From an uncultured Clostridia bacterium (lineage in GTDB: Bacteria; Bacillota; Clostridia; Lachnospirales; Lachnospiraceae), in contig CAMZAI010000051.1 in assembly GCA_947304065.1 (NCBI GenBank), positions 1 through 14,520 on the forward strand: 14,520 nt of DNA, read 5' to 3'. Made by a program: the position numbers and the translations under genes. The notes under the pieces are model-generated. The model made no database searches. It saw nothing but the letters and a program-made list of their open reading frames with translations, and had not been told where the DNA came from. Within the stretch, counting starts at the first letter, position 1; every line of letters starts with the position of its first letter. Below, piece after piece: positions 1-13,527 of the stretch.

Positions 1-14
1 CCTCAATCGCTGAT

Positions 15-42
15 ATTATATCATAAAAATAAAGTTCTGCAA
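15..42 (-). promoter_or_regulatory. Predicted sigma-A promoter for the gene beyond the left edge
   Basis: Read on the minus strand, a perfect TATAAT (+ coordinates 15-20) is preceded by TGA, giving an extended -10. A partial -35, TTGCAG (37-42), lies 16 bases further upstream. The start point would be near position 8, so its gene lies outside the window. It sits downstream of the rpoC 3' hairpin, which fits a new transcription unit. The -35 matches consensus at only three of six bases, and the region is A+T-rich, so chance is possible. Confidence 0.45.
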
Positions 43-72
43 GGATATTTTAAACAGCGCGGCACAGCAAGG

Positions 73-104
73 TGGGGCCACCACACAAAAGTGTGATGGC
101 CCCA
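73..104 (-). terminator. Strong hairpin after rpoC, without a U-tract
   Basis: Positions 73-86 and 91-104 form a 14-bp stem around a four-base loop. In the minus-strand RNA the single irregular pair is a G-U wobble and the loop is UUUU. It starts six bases after the rpoC stop codon. The sequence after the stem is CCUUGCUGUG, not a run of U. It could be a weak terminator, a Rho-type or processing boundary, or a 3'-end stabilising structure. The hairpin is certain as sequence; the terminator role is inference. Confidence 0.6.
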
Positions 105-110
105 TTCCCT

Positions 111-3893
<3,783 letters not shown>

Positions 3894-3954
3894 TATGTGT
3901 TACTCCCTTTCGTAAATTTTTCCGGGAATTTCGAAATCAACCGGTTTTTAAAAG

Positions 3955-7872
<3,918 letters not shown>

Positions 7873-8060
7873 TGATGTTTTCACCTCTCGAAAGTTATAG
7901 TGGGACCTGTAATTTTCGCACAAAAGCCACAAGACAATAAACCTTTTCTAACAAAAAGGCTTGCCTCGTGTCATTGTAAAAAATTTTAAAAAATCCCTTT
8001 GCAATATTCATGAAATATGCTATAATATTAATGTTATAGGCATAAATCCACAAATACGCA
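7873..8060 (-). promoter_or_regulatory. rpoB 5' leader
   Basis: This is the predicted untranslated leader of about 188 nt between the rpoB promoter and its start codon. In the minus-strand RNA, CCUUUU (7959-7954) can pair with AAAAGG (7947-7942). Outside it, GACACGAG (7972-7965) can pair imperfectly with CUUGUGGC (7933-7926). No U-tract follows, so I see no attenuator. I do not recognise a named RNA family. The rpoB ribosome binding site AGAGGTG lies at its 3' end. Confidence 0.45.
7999..8026 (+). promoter_or_regulatory. Possible antisense promoter inside the rpoB leader
   Basis: On the plus strand, TTGCAA (7999-8004), 16 bases, then TATAAT (8021-8026) with TGC before it form an extended -10 promoter-like site. 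It would start near 8033 and run back through the rpoB promoter to the hairpin at 8112-8139, giving a short RNA of roughly 100-120 nt with no coding potential that I see. The region is very A+T-rich, so it may be chance. Confidence 0.3.
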
Positions 8061-8066
8061 TCATTC

Positions 8067-8095
8067 ATAATAACACGCTTTTGTCAAAGTGTCAA
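8067..8095 (-). promoter_or_regulatory. Predicted rpoBC sigma-A promoter
   Basis: On the minus strand a perfect -35 TTGACA (8095-8090) is separated by 17 bases from TATTAT (8072-8067), and TGT directly before the -10 makes it an extended -10 element. The start point would be near 8060. It lies just after the terminator that closes the MATE gene unit, so rpoBC appears to have its own promoter. A second TTGACA (8087-8082) overlaps the spacer but has no suitable -10. Confidence 0.85.
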
Positions 8096-8100
8096 CTGTA

Positions 8101-8139
8101 TAAAAGTAATAAAATGCTCCCGTTCCGGCGGGAGCATTT
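8101..8139 (-). terminator. Terminator after the MATE gene, possibly bidirectional
   Basis: A perfect 11-bp stem (8112-8122 with 8129-8139) encloses a six-base loop. In the minus-strand RNA the stem begins 19 bases after the MATE stop and is followed by UAUUACUUUUAUAC, which is U-rich though interrupted. On the plus strand the following bases are also fairly U-rich, so it may work in both directions. Confidence 0.75.
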
Positions 8140-8158
8140 CGTTGTTATTTATACTGTT

Positions 8159-9532
8159 TTAAGCATCCAGAAGAACCTCTTCTTCCTCTCCCACATGAAC
8201 GATAACATCCTTGTAGATCTTATTGAAGAAGAATGTCGTGGCGGCCGCGGACATGATCTCGGCGATCGGGAACGACCACCATACATAGTCCACGTTCCCG
8301 AGCTGCGCCAGCAGGATCGCGGCGGGGATCAGCACCACGATCTGTCTCATGATCGATGTGATCATGCTGTAAACGCTGGTGCCGAGCGCCTGGAACATCG
8401 AACCGGTAACTATGCAGTACGCGGCAACAGGGAAATGCACACCGATCACGCGCAGCGCGACCCTGCCGATCGCGAGCATCTCATCGGATGCGTCGAATAT
8501 CTTAAGCAGCGGCGTCGGGAATACCTCAAACGCTATCACTCCGAACAGCATGATCACGGTCGCGAGCACCCACGCAAAACGCCAGGTCTTCATCATGCGG
8601 TCACGCTTGCCCGCTCCGTAATTGTAAGCGACGATAGGGATCAGTCCGTTGTTGAGTCCGAATATCGGCATGAATATGAAGCTCTGGAGCTTGAAATATA
8701 CGCCGAATACCGCGACTGCGGTGGACGAGAAGCCTATCAGTACCTTGTTCATGATATAGACCATCAGCGATCCGATCGACTGCATGATGATCGAAGGCAC
8801 GCCTATCCTGTATATCTGCGCTATCATCGCGCCGTCGGGCCTGAAGCCCTTAAGCCTGATATTTATCTCTTTGTTTTTCTTAACGTTCAGTACGCAGGCA
8901 ACGACCGCCGCAATGATCTGTCCCGCGACCGTAGCCGCAGCGGCGCCGCGGATGCCCATCTTAGGCGCGCCGAGCAGTCCGAATATCAGGATCGGGTCGA
9001 GGATGAGGTTGATTATGGCGCCCGTACCCTGAGTGATCATCGAGAGCATCGTCCTGCCCGTCGAGATCAGCAGTCTCTCAAATATGAACTGTCCGAAGAT
9101 ACCGAACGAGAAAGTCAGTATTATGGTCAGATACTGTTCACCGTACGCGATGATCTCGGCGTCCTGAGTCTGGCTCCTGTAAAAAGGTCCGACCACGGTC
9201 AGTCCGATCACGAGAAACAACAGGTAACTCAGCAGCGCCAGGAAAATGCCGTTTTCCGCGGTTTTATCCGCCTTTGCGAAATCCTTCTCTCCGAGCGCTC
9301 TCGAAAGTATCGCGTTGATGCCGACGCCTGTACCGCCCGCGAGCGCTATCATCAGCGTCTGCAGCGGGAACGCCATCGATACCGCGGTCAGCGCATTCTC
9401 GCTGATGCGTGATACGAATATACTGTCTACGATATTGTAGAGAGCCTGGACGAGCATGGACGCCATCATCGGCAGAGACATGCTCACCAGCAGTTTTTTT
9501 ACGGGCATAACGCCCATTTTGTTTTCAGCCAT
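8159..9532 (-). CDS. MATE family efflux transporter
   Basis: This 457-residue polytopic membrane protein belongs to the multidrug and toxic compound extrusion family, which exports cationic compounds using sodium or proton gradients. The usual length and about 12 hydrophobic helices are present. Typical elements include the N-terminal helix with SLPMMASMLVQALYNIVDSI at 14-33, the GGTGVGINAILSRALGEKD stretch in the first half, and the related NNGLIPIVAYNYGAGK stretch in the second half. This reflects the internal duplication of the family. A short acidic C-terminal tail (GEEEEV) follows the last helix. The start at 9532 has only a weak GGAAG about ten bases upstream, and a start at Met6 is possible. 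It follows the phosphatase-like gene by 17 bp, so it is probably its operon partner. The substrate cannot be told from sequence. Confidence 0.95.
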   Translation of the reverse strand: MAENKMGVMPVKKLLVSMSLPMMASMLVQALYNIVDSIFVSRISENALTAVSMAFPLQTLMIALAGGTGVGINAILSRALGEKDFAKADKTAENGIFLALLSYLLFLVIGLTVVGPFYRSQTQDAEIIAYGEQYLTIILTFSFGIFGQFIFERLLISTGRTMLSMITQGTGAIINLILDPILIFGLLGAPKMGIRGAAAATVAGQIIAAVVACVLNVKKNKEINIRLKGFRPDGAMIAQIYRIGVPSIIMQSIGSLMVYIMNKVLIGFSSTAVAVFGVYFKLQSFIFMPIFGLNNGLIPIVAYNYGAGKRDRMMKTWRFAWVLATVIMLFGVIAFEVFPTPLLKIFDASDEMLAIGRVALRVIGVHFPVAAYCIVTGSMFQALGTSVYSMITSIMRQIVVLIPAAILLAQLGNVDYVWWSFPIAEIMSAAATTFFFNKIYKDVIVHVGEEEEVLLDA

Positions 9533-9549
9533 TAATTACAAACTTCCAT

Positions 9550-10812
9550 TCATTCCGATTTTTTGCGTGCTCCGGAAATAACCAGCGCGCCGCCTGCCAC
9601 AAGGAGCACTCCGAGTCCGATGTATGCGATCACCGGAAGGGTTCCGGTCTTGGGCAGGATAACGGGCTCGGGTTCAACATCCTCTGCAGCGGTTGCGGGA
9701 GCTGCAGTTCCCGAAAGCTTTCCGTACAGTACTCCGAGCGTATCCGCATCGAGTCCGATTCCGAGCAGATAAAGAGCGGTAGCTTCCTGAAGGTCGATGC
9801 CCGAAAGATCCGCGTCCTTGTCGAGTCCGCAGATGATCGTCGCGATCGAAGCGCGGATATTGCTGTTCGCGATCATCTCGTACTTCTCGCTGCCCTTCTC
9901 GACTCCGTAATAGTTCTCGTATGTCTTCATGTAATCCTCAACCGCCTCGTCGAGGGAAGCGCCCATCGCAAGCTCGATAACAGCGCTCACGAAGCCGGCC
10001 CTGTCCTTACCCTCGGTGCAGTGGATCAGATAAGGAGCATCGTTCTTTGCCATGAACTCAAGGCCTTCCGCGAGCTTCGCCCTGAAGTCGTCGCTCTTAA
10101 GATCAACGCCCATGTTGAGCACAATGACCTGTCCGTTGTCATAAAGATCGGCATAATAAGGAGAATCAAAATCCTCCGCTCCGCGGTAGCTCTCGATGCT
10201 CGCTTCGGAATCCGCAAGATTTATAACGGTCTCAATCCCGTTCTCTTCGGCAAGACGGTCCGCGTAAGCCGCGCGGCCGATCTCGTTGTTGACGGGGCTG
10301 GAGCTGCGGAAGAGCACGCCGTCCGCGATACCCGTGGTGGTCACGTTCCTGAAGTTTGCGAATACATCGTCGCTCGAATAATCGGCGCGCTCATTGGTGC
10401 GGGTGAGCTGTCTGATCGTATACTCCGAAAGATAGCCCTTCGCCTGCTTAAGCGTAAAGGTAACTTCCTCGCCCTCGCCCGTTCCGTAGGTCGTCGAGAA
10501 ATTGCCCATGTTGATCGCTACGATGACCTGCTCATCGGTGAGTCTGACAACAAGGCTTCCGGTGTCGACATCGCTGTAAGATGTGCACAGGGGCGCCTCA
10601 AGCTCGTTCTCTCCGACCGAGACCGTAAGAATATCGCCTACTTCAAAGCCCGCGTCGAGCATATCCGAAGGCGCGAAATCCATAACAAGATTACCGTATT
10701 TCTGAACCTCAACAACTGTTCCCGCGATCTCTGCGCCGTCTGCACGGACAGCTGTCGGAAGCAGCATGCATAAGCACATAAGAAGTGCCATAAATCCTGT
10801 CAGCTTTTTCAT
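9550..10812 (-). CDS. Secreted LPKTG-anchored tyrosine phosphatase-like protein
   Basis: This 420-residue protein carries an N-terminal signal peptide (MKKL, a hydrophobic stretch, cut near residue 25) and a C-terminal sortase signal: LPKTG at 386-390, a membrane stretch, then RKKSE. It is therefore expected to be linked to the cell wall outside the cell. The central part (about 125-330) has LFRSSSP and the phosphatase loop HCTEGKDRAG, with nucleophile Cys265 and Arg271. This fits the bacterial tyrosine/phosphoinositide phosphatase family (Y_phosphatase3, LipA-like). Residues of about 30-115 (KYGNLVMDF, YSDV, VIVAINMGNF) resemble the C-terminal barrel of SAM hydroxide adenosyltransferases; that is inference. 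AGGAGG at 10820-10825 lies seven bases from the ATG at 10812 but one base from the ATG at 10818, so I choose 10812. It follows pilT by 33 bp. Confidence 0.88.
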   Translation of the reverse strand: MKKLTGFMALLMCLCMLLPTAVRADGAEIAGTVVEVQKYGNLVMDFAPSDMLDAGFEVGDILTVSVGENELEAPLCTSYSDVDTGSLVVRLTDEQVIVAINMGNFSTTYGTGEGEEVTFTLKQAKGYLSEYTIRQLTRTNERADYSSDDVFANFRNVTTTGIADGVLFRSSSPVNNEIGRAAYADRLAEENGIETVINLADSEASIESYRGAEDFDSPYYADLYDNGQVIVLNMGVDLKSDDFRAKLAEGLEFMAKNDAPYLIHCTEGKDRAGFVSAVIELAMGASLDEAVEDYMKTYENYYGVEKGSEKYEMIANSNIRASIATIICGLDKDADLSGIDLQEATALYLLGIGLDADTLGVLYGKLSGTAAPATAAEDVEPEPVILPKTGTLPVIAYIGLGVLLVAGGALVISGARKKSE

Positions 10813-10819
10813 ATCCATC

Positions 10820-10825
10820 CCTCCT
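10820..10825 (-). promoter_or_regulatory. Ribosome binding site deciding the phosphatase start
   Basis: A perfect AGGAGG on the minus strand is followed by one base and then ATG GAT ATG AAA. Only the second ATG (10812) has workable spacing of seven bases, so the two-residue-longer start at 10818 is unlikely. Confidence 0.8.
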
Positions 10826-10845
10826 GAAAAATAAATAAATATATC

Positions 10846-11904
10846 TCAAGCGAACATTCTCGCTCCGAGTGCAACCGGATCCATCGCGTAGCCTATAGCC
10901 TGCTCCCTGTCGATGAAATGATTAACGTAAAGCTCGAACAGCGCGTCGTCCATGATCTGCATACCCTGGCGCTTGTTCGCCTGCATGATGCCTCCGATCT
11001 GGTGCGTCTTGCCCTCGCGGATCATGGCGCGGATCGAAGGATTAGCGAGCATGACCTCAAACGCCGCCTTGCGGCCCCGGTTGTCCGCGATCGGGATCAG
11101 CTGCTGGGAAATGATGCCCTCGATTACGGCAGCCAGCTGGCTTCTCACCTGAGTCTGCTGATAGGGCGGGAACGCGTCGATGATACGGTCGATCGTATTC
11201 GTGGCGCCCAAAGTGTGGCTCGTCGAAAATACAAGGTGTCCGGTCTCGGCCGCGGTAAGCGCCGTGGAAATGGTCTCGGCGTCCCTCATCTCGCCGATGA
11301 CTATAACGTCGGGATTGTCCCTGAGCGCCGATGTGAGCGCCGTAGAATAGCTCTTAGTATCGGTGCCGATCTCGCGCTGGTTGACGATCGACATCTTATG
11401 CGGATGCAGGTATTCCACCGGATCCTCGAGCGTAATGATGCTGTAGGCGTAATTGCTGTTGATCAGATCGATCAGCGAGGCAAGCGTCGAAGTCTTGCCC
11501 GATGCGGTCGGTCCCGTAACAAGCACGAGTCCGCGCCTCTTATGCACCAGATCCGTCACAGCCTCGGGGATGCCAAGCTCCGCCGCGGAAGGGATCTGCT
11601 CTCCCACCAGACGGATCGTCATCGCGAGCGATCCTCTCTGCAGATAGAGATTCACGCGATAACGTCCGATGCTCGGGATCGAATAAGAAAAATCGACCTC
11701 ACCCTGTTCCTCAAATCTCGGAACCAGCTTTGCGGGCAGGATCGAATAAACCAATTCATGCATGTCCTCGGGCGTGAGCCTGAGGCCTTCAATATTTTTA
11801 AGTTCACCGAAAATGCGCACCTTCGGCGGCGCGCCGACAGAAAGATGAAGGTCCGAGCCGTTCATCCCGGCTGCCTTCTCCAGCAGCTCTTGAATCGTTA
11901 CCAT
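10846..11904 (-). CDS. pilT: PilT-family type IV pilus retraction ATPase
   Basis: This 352-residue secretion-type hexameric ATPase of the PilT family would power retraction of type IV pili from the cytoplasmic face of the membrane. The N-terminal PAS-like part (GSDLHLSVGAPPKVRIFGEL) is followed by Walker A GPTASGKTST at 131-140, the Asp box LEDPVEY at 159-165, Walker B DNPDVIVIGEMRD at 196-208 and the His box STSHT at 227-231. The PilT signature IRAMIRE is at 291-297 (family form AIRNLIRE), which favours PilT over PilB. The His box is usually written GTLHT, so it is mildly divergent. The start at 11904 has GGGGG seven bases upstream and gives the family N-terminus. The open frame runs 52 codons further upstream, but through palindromic DNA. 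No other pilus gene is in the window. Confidence 0.93.
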   Translation of the reverse strand: MVTIQELLEKAAGMNGSDLHLSVGAPPKVRIFGELKNIEGLRLTPEDMHELVYSILPAKLVPRFEEQGEVDFSYSIPSIGRYRVNLYLQRGSLAMTIRLVGEQIPSAAELGIPEAVTDLVHKRRGLVLVTGPTASGKTSTLASLIDLINSNYAYSIITLEDPVEYLHPHKMSIVNQREIGTDTKSYSTALTSALRDNPDVIVIGEMRDAETISTALTAAETGHLVFSTSHTLGATNTIDRIIDAFPPYQQTQVRSQLAAVIEGIISQQLIPIADNRGRKAAFEVMLANPSIRAMIREGKTHQIGGIMQANKRQGMQIMDDALFELYVNHFIDREQAIGYAMDPVALGARMFA

Positions 11905-11938
11905 ATGAATTCCCCCAAGATAATACCTAAACGGCTCC

Positions 11939-11967
11939 CTTCTTGACTCGCTTCGCTCCTCAAGAAG
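11939..11967. repeat. Palindrome 1 of the pre-pilT cluster
   Basis: CTTCTTGA (11939-11946) and TCAAGAAG (11960-11967) are perfect 8-bp inverted arms around a 13-base loop. A small GGGA/TCCC palindrome follows at 11972-11981. No U-tract follows on either strand. Confidence 0.7.
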
Positions 11968-11980
11968 TATCGGGACCTCC

Positions 11981-12009
11981 CTTACAGATTCTCTCCGAGA
12001 ATCTGTAAG
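11981..12009. repeat. Palindrome 2 of the pre-pilT cluster
   Basis: CTTACAGATTCTC (11981-11993) and GAGAATCTGTAAG (11997-12009) are perfect 13-bp inverted arms separated by only three bases (TCC). There is no U-tract on the minus strand, so this does not look like a standard intrinsic terminator. It starts at the last base of the small GGGA/TCCC palindrome. Confidence 0.85.
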
Positions 12010-12014
12010 TATCA

Positions 12015-12043
12015 GACGAATGAAAATAGAATTTTCATTCGTC
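12015..12043. repeat. Palindrome 3, overlapping the upstream gene's stop codon
   Basis: GACGAATGAAAAT (12015-12027) and ATTTTCATTCGTC (12031-12043) are perfect 13-bp inverted arms separated by AGA. The right arm holds the stop codon of the unknown gene (12035-12037) and the codons for its final Glu-Asp-Glu end. Its build matches palindrome 2 (13-bp arms, three-base loop) but its sequence does not. Confidence 0.85.
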
Positions 12044-12490
12044 TTCGAACACTGAATCAATCAGCATCAGCAGTTCGAGCACGCTCTGGAAGTTCTCTTC
12101 CATGCCTTCTTCCATCCACTTCAGCGTCCCCTGCCAGCTCGCGTTCTGCCTGAACATAACCCTCATCCTGAGCGTCGCGAGGTCTCCGCTCACATTATGC
12201 GAGTAGAGCTCCTTTGTCGGGGCGCTGCGGACTCTGACCACGGGCGGATGTGAGGCTTTGTCCTCTTCCGTCTCGAAGCTTCTGATGTCCATCGTGGAGT
12301 GGGGATAGTCGAAATTATCGAAGATATACTCGATCTGCCTGATCATGTCCATGCAGTTCTCAAAGAAAAGAGCATCTCTGTAATACGCGTTGAACAGACG
12401 GCCGCGGATCTCTCCGCCGTCGTATGTATCTATGCAAAGCCTAAGATAGCACATCTCATTCTTGATGCGCGACGCTCTTGCTATCGACAT
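12035..12490 (-). CDS. Conserved-looking protein of unknown function
   Basis: This is a 151-residue, apparently soluble protein with no signal peptide or membrane helix. I cannot name it. The C-terminal third has a segment RVMFRQNASWQGTLKW (about 109-124) followed by ENFQSVLELLMLIDS. From memory this resembles small uncharacterised Clostridia proteins that end in a FRQN-SWQG-W and LELL pattern; that is an impression, not a search result. The start ATG at 12490 has AGGAG 11 bases upstream, a little long but acceptable. It is the first gene after the rplL terminator and has its own promoter-like site. It lies 130 bp before pilT, with the palindrome cluster between. A link to pilT is possible from order alone. 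Confidence 0.75.
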   Translation of the reverse strand: MSIARASRIKNEMCYLRLCIDTYDGGEIRGRLFNAYYRDALFFENCMDMIRQIEYIFDNFDYPHSTMDIRSFETEEDKASHPPVVRVRSAPTKELYSHNVSGDLATLRMRVMFRQNASWQGTLKWMEEGMEENFQSVLELLMLIDSVFEDE

Positions 12491-12531
12491 AACGCACTAC
12501 GCTCCTGATTACAAAGTTCTCTACATAGTAC

Positions 12532-12561
12532 ATTATATATCGAAACCCAAAGCAAAGTAAA
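12532..12561 (-). promoter_or_regulatory. Predicted promoter for the unknown gene-pilT unit
   Basis: On the minus strand a perfect TATAAT (12537-12532) is preceded, at 18-base spacing, by TTTACT (12561-12556), which matches the -35 consensus at four of six positions. The start point near 12525 gives a leader of about 35 nt. It lies directly after the rplL terminator, which is where a new promoter is needed. Confidence 0.6.
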
Positions 12562-12564
12562 CAG

Positions 12565-12594
12565 AAAAAACCTCCGAGTTTCCTCGGAGGTTTT
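12565..12594 (-). terminator. Intrinsic terminator of rplJL
   Basis: AAAACCTCCGAG (12567-12578) and CTCGGAGGTTTT (12583-12594) form a perfect 12-bp stem. In the minus-strand RNA the loop is GAAA, a stable tetraloop, and the stem runs into six U residues followed by CUGUUUACUUU. It begins 22 bases after the rplL stop and should separate rplJL from the genes downstream. Confidence 0.93.
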
Positions 12595-12616
12595 GGGAAA
12601 ATCAACTTGGTTTAAA

Positions 12617-12979
12617 TTACTTAAGAGTAACCTTAGCTCCAACTTCCTCGAGCTTCTTCTTGATCTCTTCAGCCTCAGCCTTGCTGGCGCCTTCCTTGAT
12701 AACCTTGGGAGCGCCGTCAACGGTATCCTTAGCTTCCTTGAGGCCAAGTCCGGTGATCTCACGAACAACCTTGATAACCTTAACCTTCTCAGCGCCTGCT
12801 TCGGTAAGCTCTACGTTGAACTCGGTCTTCTCTTCCTCAGCTGCTGCTGCGGGGCCGGCTGCTACAACAACGCCTGCTGCTGCGCTAACGCCAAACTCTT
12901 CCTCACAAGCCTTAACGAGGTCGTTAAGCTCTAAAACGGTCATGCCCTTGATAGCATCGATAAATTCCTGTGTAGTCAT
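12617..12979 (-). CDS. rplL: 50S ribosomal protein L7/L12 (bL12)
   Basis: This 120-residue stalk protein forms dimers on L10 and recruits and stimulates translation GTPases on the 50S subunit. The N-terminal dimerisation domain (1-30, [19 protein letters not shown]) is followed by an Ala-rich flexible hinge at about 33-48. The globular domain contains [20 protein letters not shown] and ends GAKVTLK. The length is normal. GGAGG lies eight bases before the ATG. It follows rplJ by 53 bp, with no terminator visible between them. Confidence 0.99.
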   Translation of the reverse strand: MTTQEFIDAIKGMTVLELNDLVKACEEEFGVSAAAGVVVAAGPAAAAEEEKTEFNVELTEAGAEKVKVIKVVREITGLGLKEAKDTVDGAPKVIKEGASKAEAEEIKKKLEEVGAKVTLK

Positions 12980-13032
12980 TTTAATATCCTCCGTAATTAA
13001 TTAATAGTGCTGCGCCGACTGTGCGCAATAAG

Positions 13033-13527
13033 TCATGCGTTCTCCTGCTGCTTCTCCGCGATCTGCTTGAGTACACGGGCGAAGTTGGTAACAGGTGACT
13101 GCAGTGAACCAAGTAACTTGGAAATAAGTACTTCCCTTGAAGGGATGGTAGCGATAACCTTGCATCCTGCCTCATCGTAGTAGGTACCGTCGATAACGCC
13201 GGCCTTGAACTGAAGAGCGGGGATGTTCTTCATGTTATCGGCTAAGATTCTTGCAGGTGCCGTAGCGTCTTCCTTTGCGATAGCTACTGCTGTTGTTCCC
13301 TCAAGAACCTTGTCAAGCTGTGCATAATCGGTTCCCTCGAAAGCTCTCTTAAGGAAGGTGTTCTTGTATACCTTGTATACAACACCGGCTTCTCTTAAGG
13401 ACTTACGAAGAGCCGTATCCTGCTCAACGGTGATTCCGCAGTAGGTAACAACTACGATAGCCTTGGCATCCGCAACATGGCCCTTGATCTCGTCGATAAT
13501 GGGGGCCTTAAGTTCAACCTTTGCCAT
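13033..13527 (-). CDS. rplJ: 50S ribosomal protein L10 (uL10)
   Basis: This 164-residue protein is the base of the ribosomal stalk; it binds 23S rRNA and carries L7/L12 dimers through its C-terminal helix. The family pattern is clear: an N-terminal AKAIVVVTYCGITVEQ segment, LRKSLREAGVVYKVYKNTFL at about 41-60, the LEGTTAVAI strand, and IPSREVLISKLLGSLQSP before the final helix. AGGAGG lies eight bases before the ATG. The gene has its own promoter and L10 leader. In Firmicutes, L10 with L12 is known to bind this leader and cause early termination, so autoregulation is expected. Its usual upstream neighbours rplK and rplA are not here. Confidence 0.99.
   Translation of the reverse strand: MAKVELKAPIIDEIKGHVADAKAIVVVTYCGITVEQDTALRKSLREAGVVYKVYKNTFLKRAFEGTDYAQLDKVLEGTTAVAIAKEDATAPARILADNMKNIPALQFKAGVIDGTYYDEAGCKVIATIPSREVLISKLLGSLQSPVTNFARVLKQIAEKQQENA

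Noticed and set aside
7873..7932. 20-codon N-terminal extension of rpoB
   Set aside because: There is no ribosome binding site for the upstream ATG, while the ATG at 7872 has AGAGGTG at proper spacing and matches RpoB N-termini.
7948..7974. Eight-codon reading frame (MTRGKPFC) in the rpoB leader
   Set aside because: No Shine-Dalgarno sequence precedes it at a workable distance, so a translated leader peptide is not supported.
7961..9412. Long plus-strand open frame (483 codons) opposite the MATE gene
   Set aside because: It is antisense to a clear transporter gene, has no ribosome binding site that I see, and its translation is an Arg/His/Asp/Glu-rich low-complexity string typical of a shadow frame.
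11920..11925. TATTAT just upstream of pilT as a -10 element
   Set aside because: No -35 lies at 16-18 bases, and the start point would fall within a few bases of the start codon and remove the ribosome binding site.
10918..11946. Plus-strand open frame of 342 codons opposite pilT
   Set aside because: It is a shadow of a conserved ATPase gene, and its translation looks like no known protein.
11905..12060. 52-codon N-terminal extension of pilT
   Set aside because: The extra codons run through the palindrome cluster and overlap the upstream gene. The ATG at 11904 has a good GGGGG site and gives the family N-terminus.
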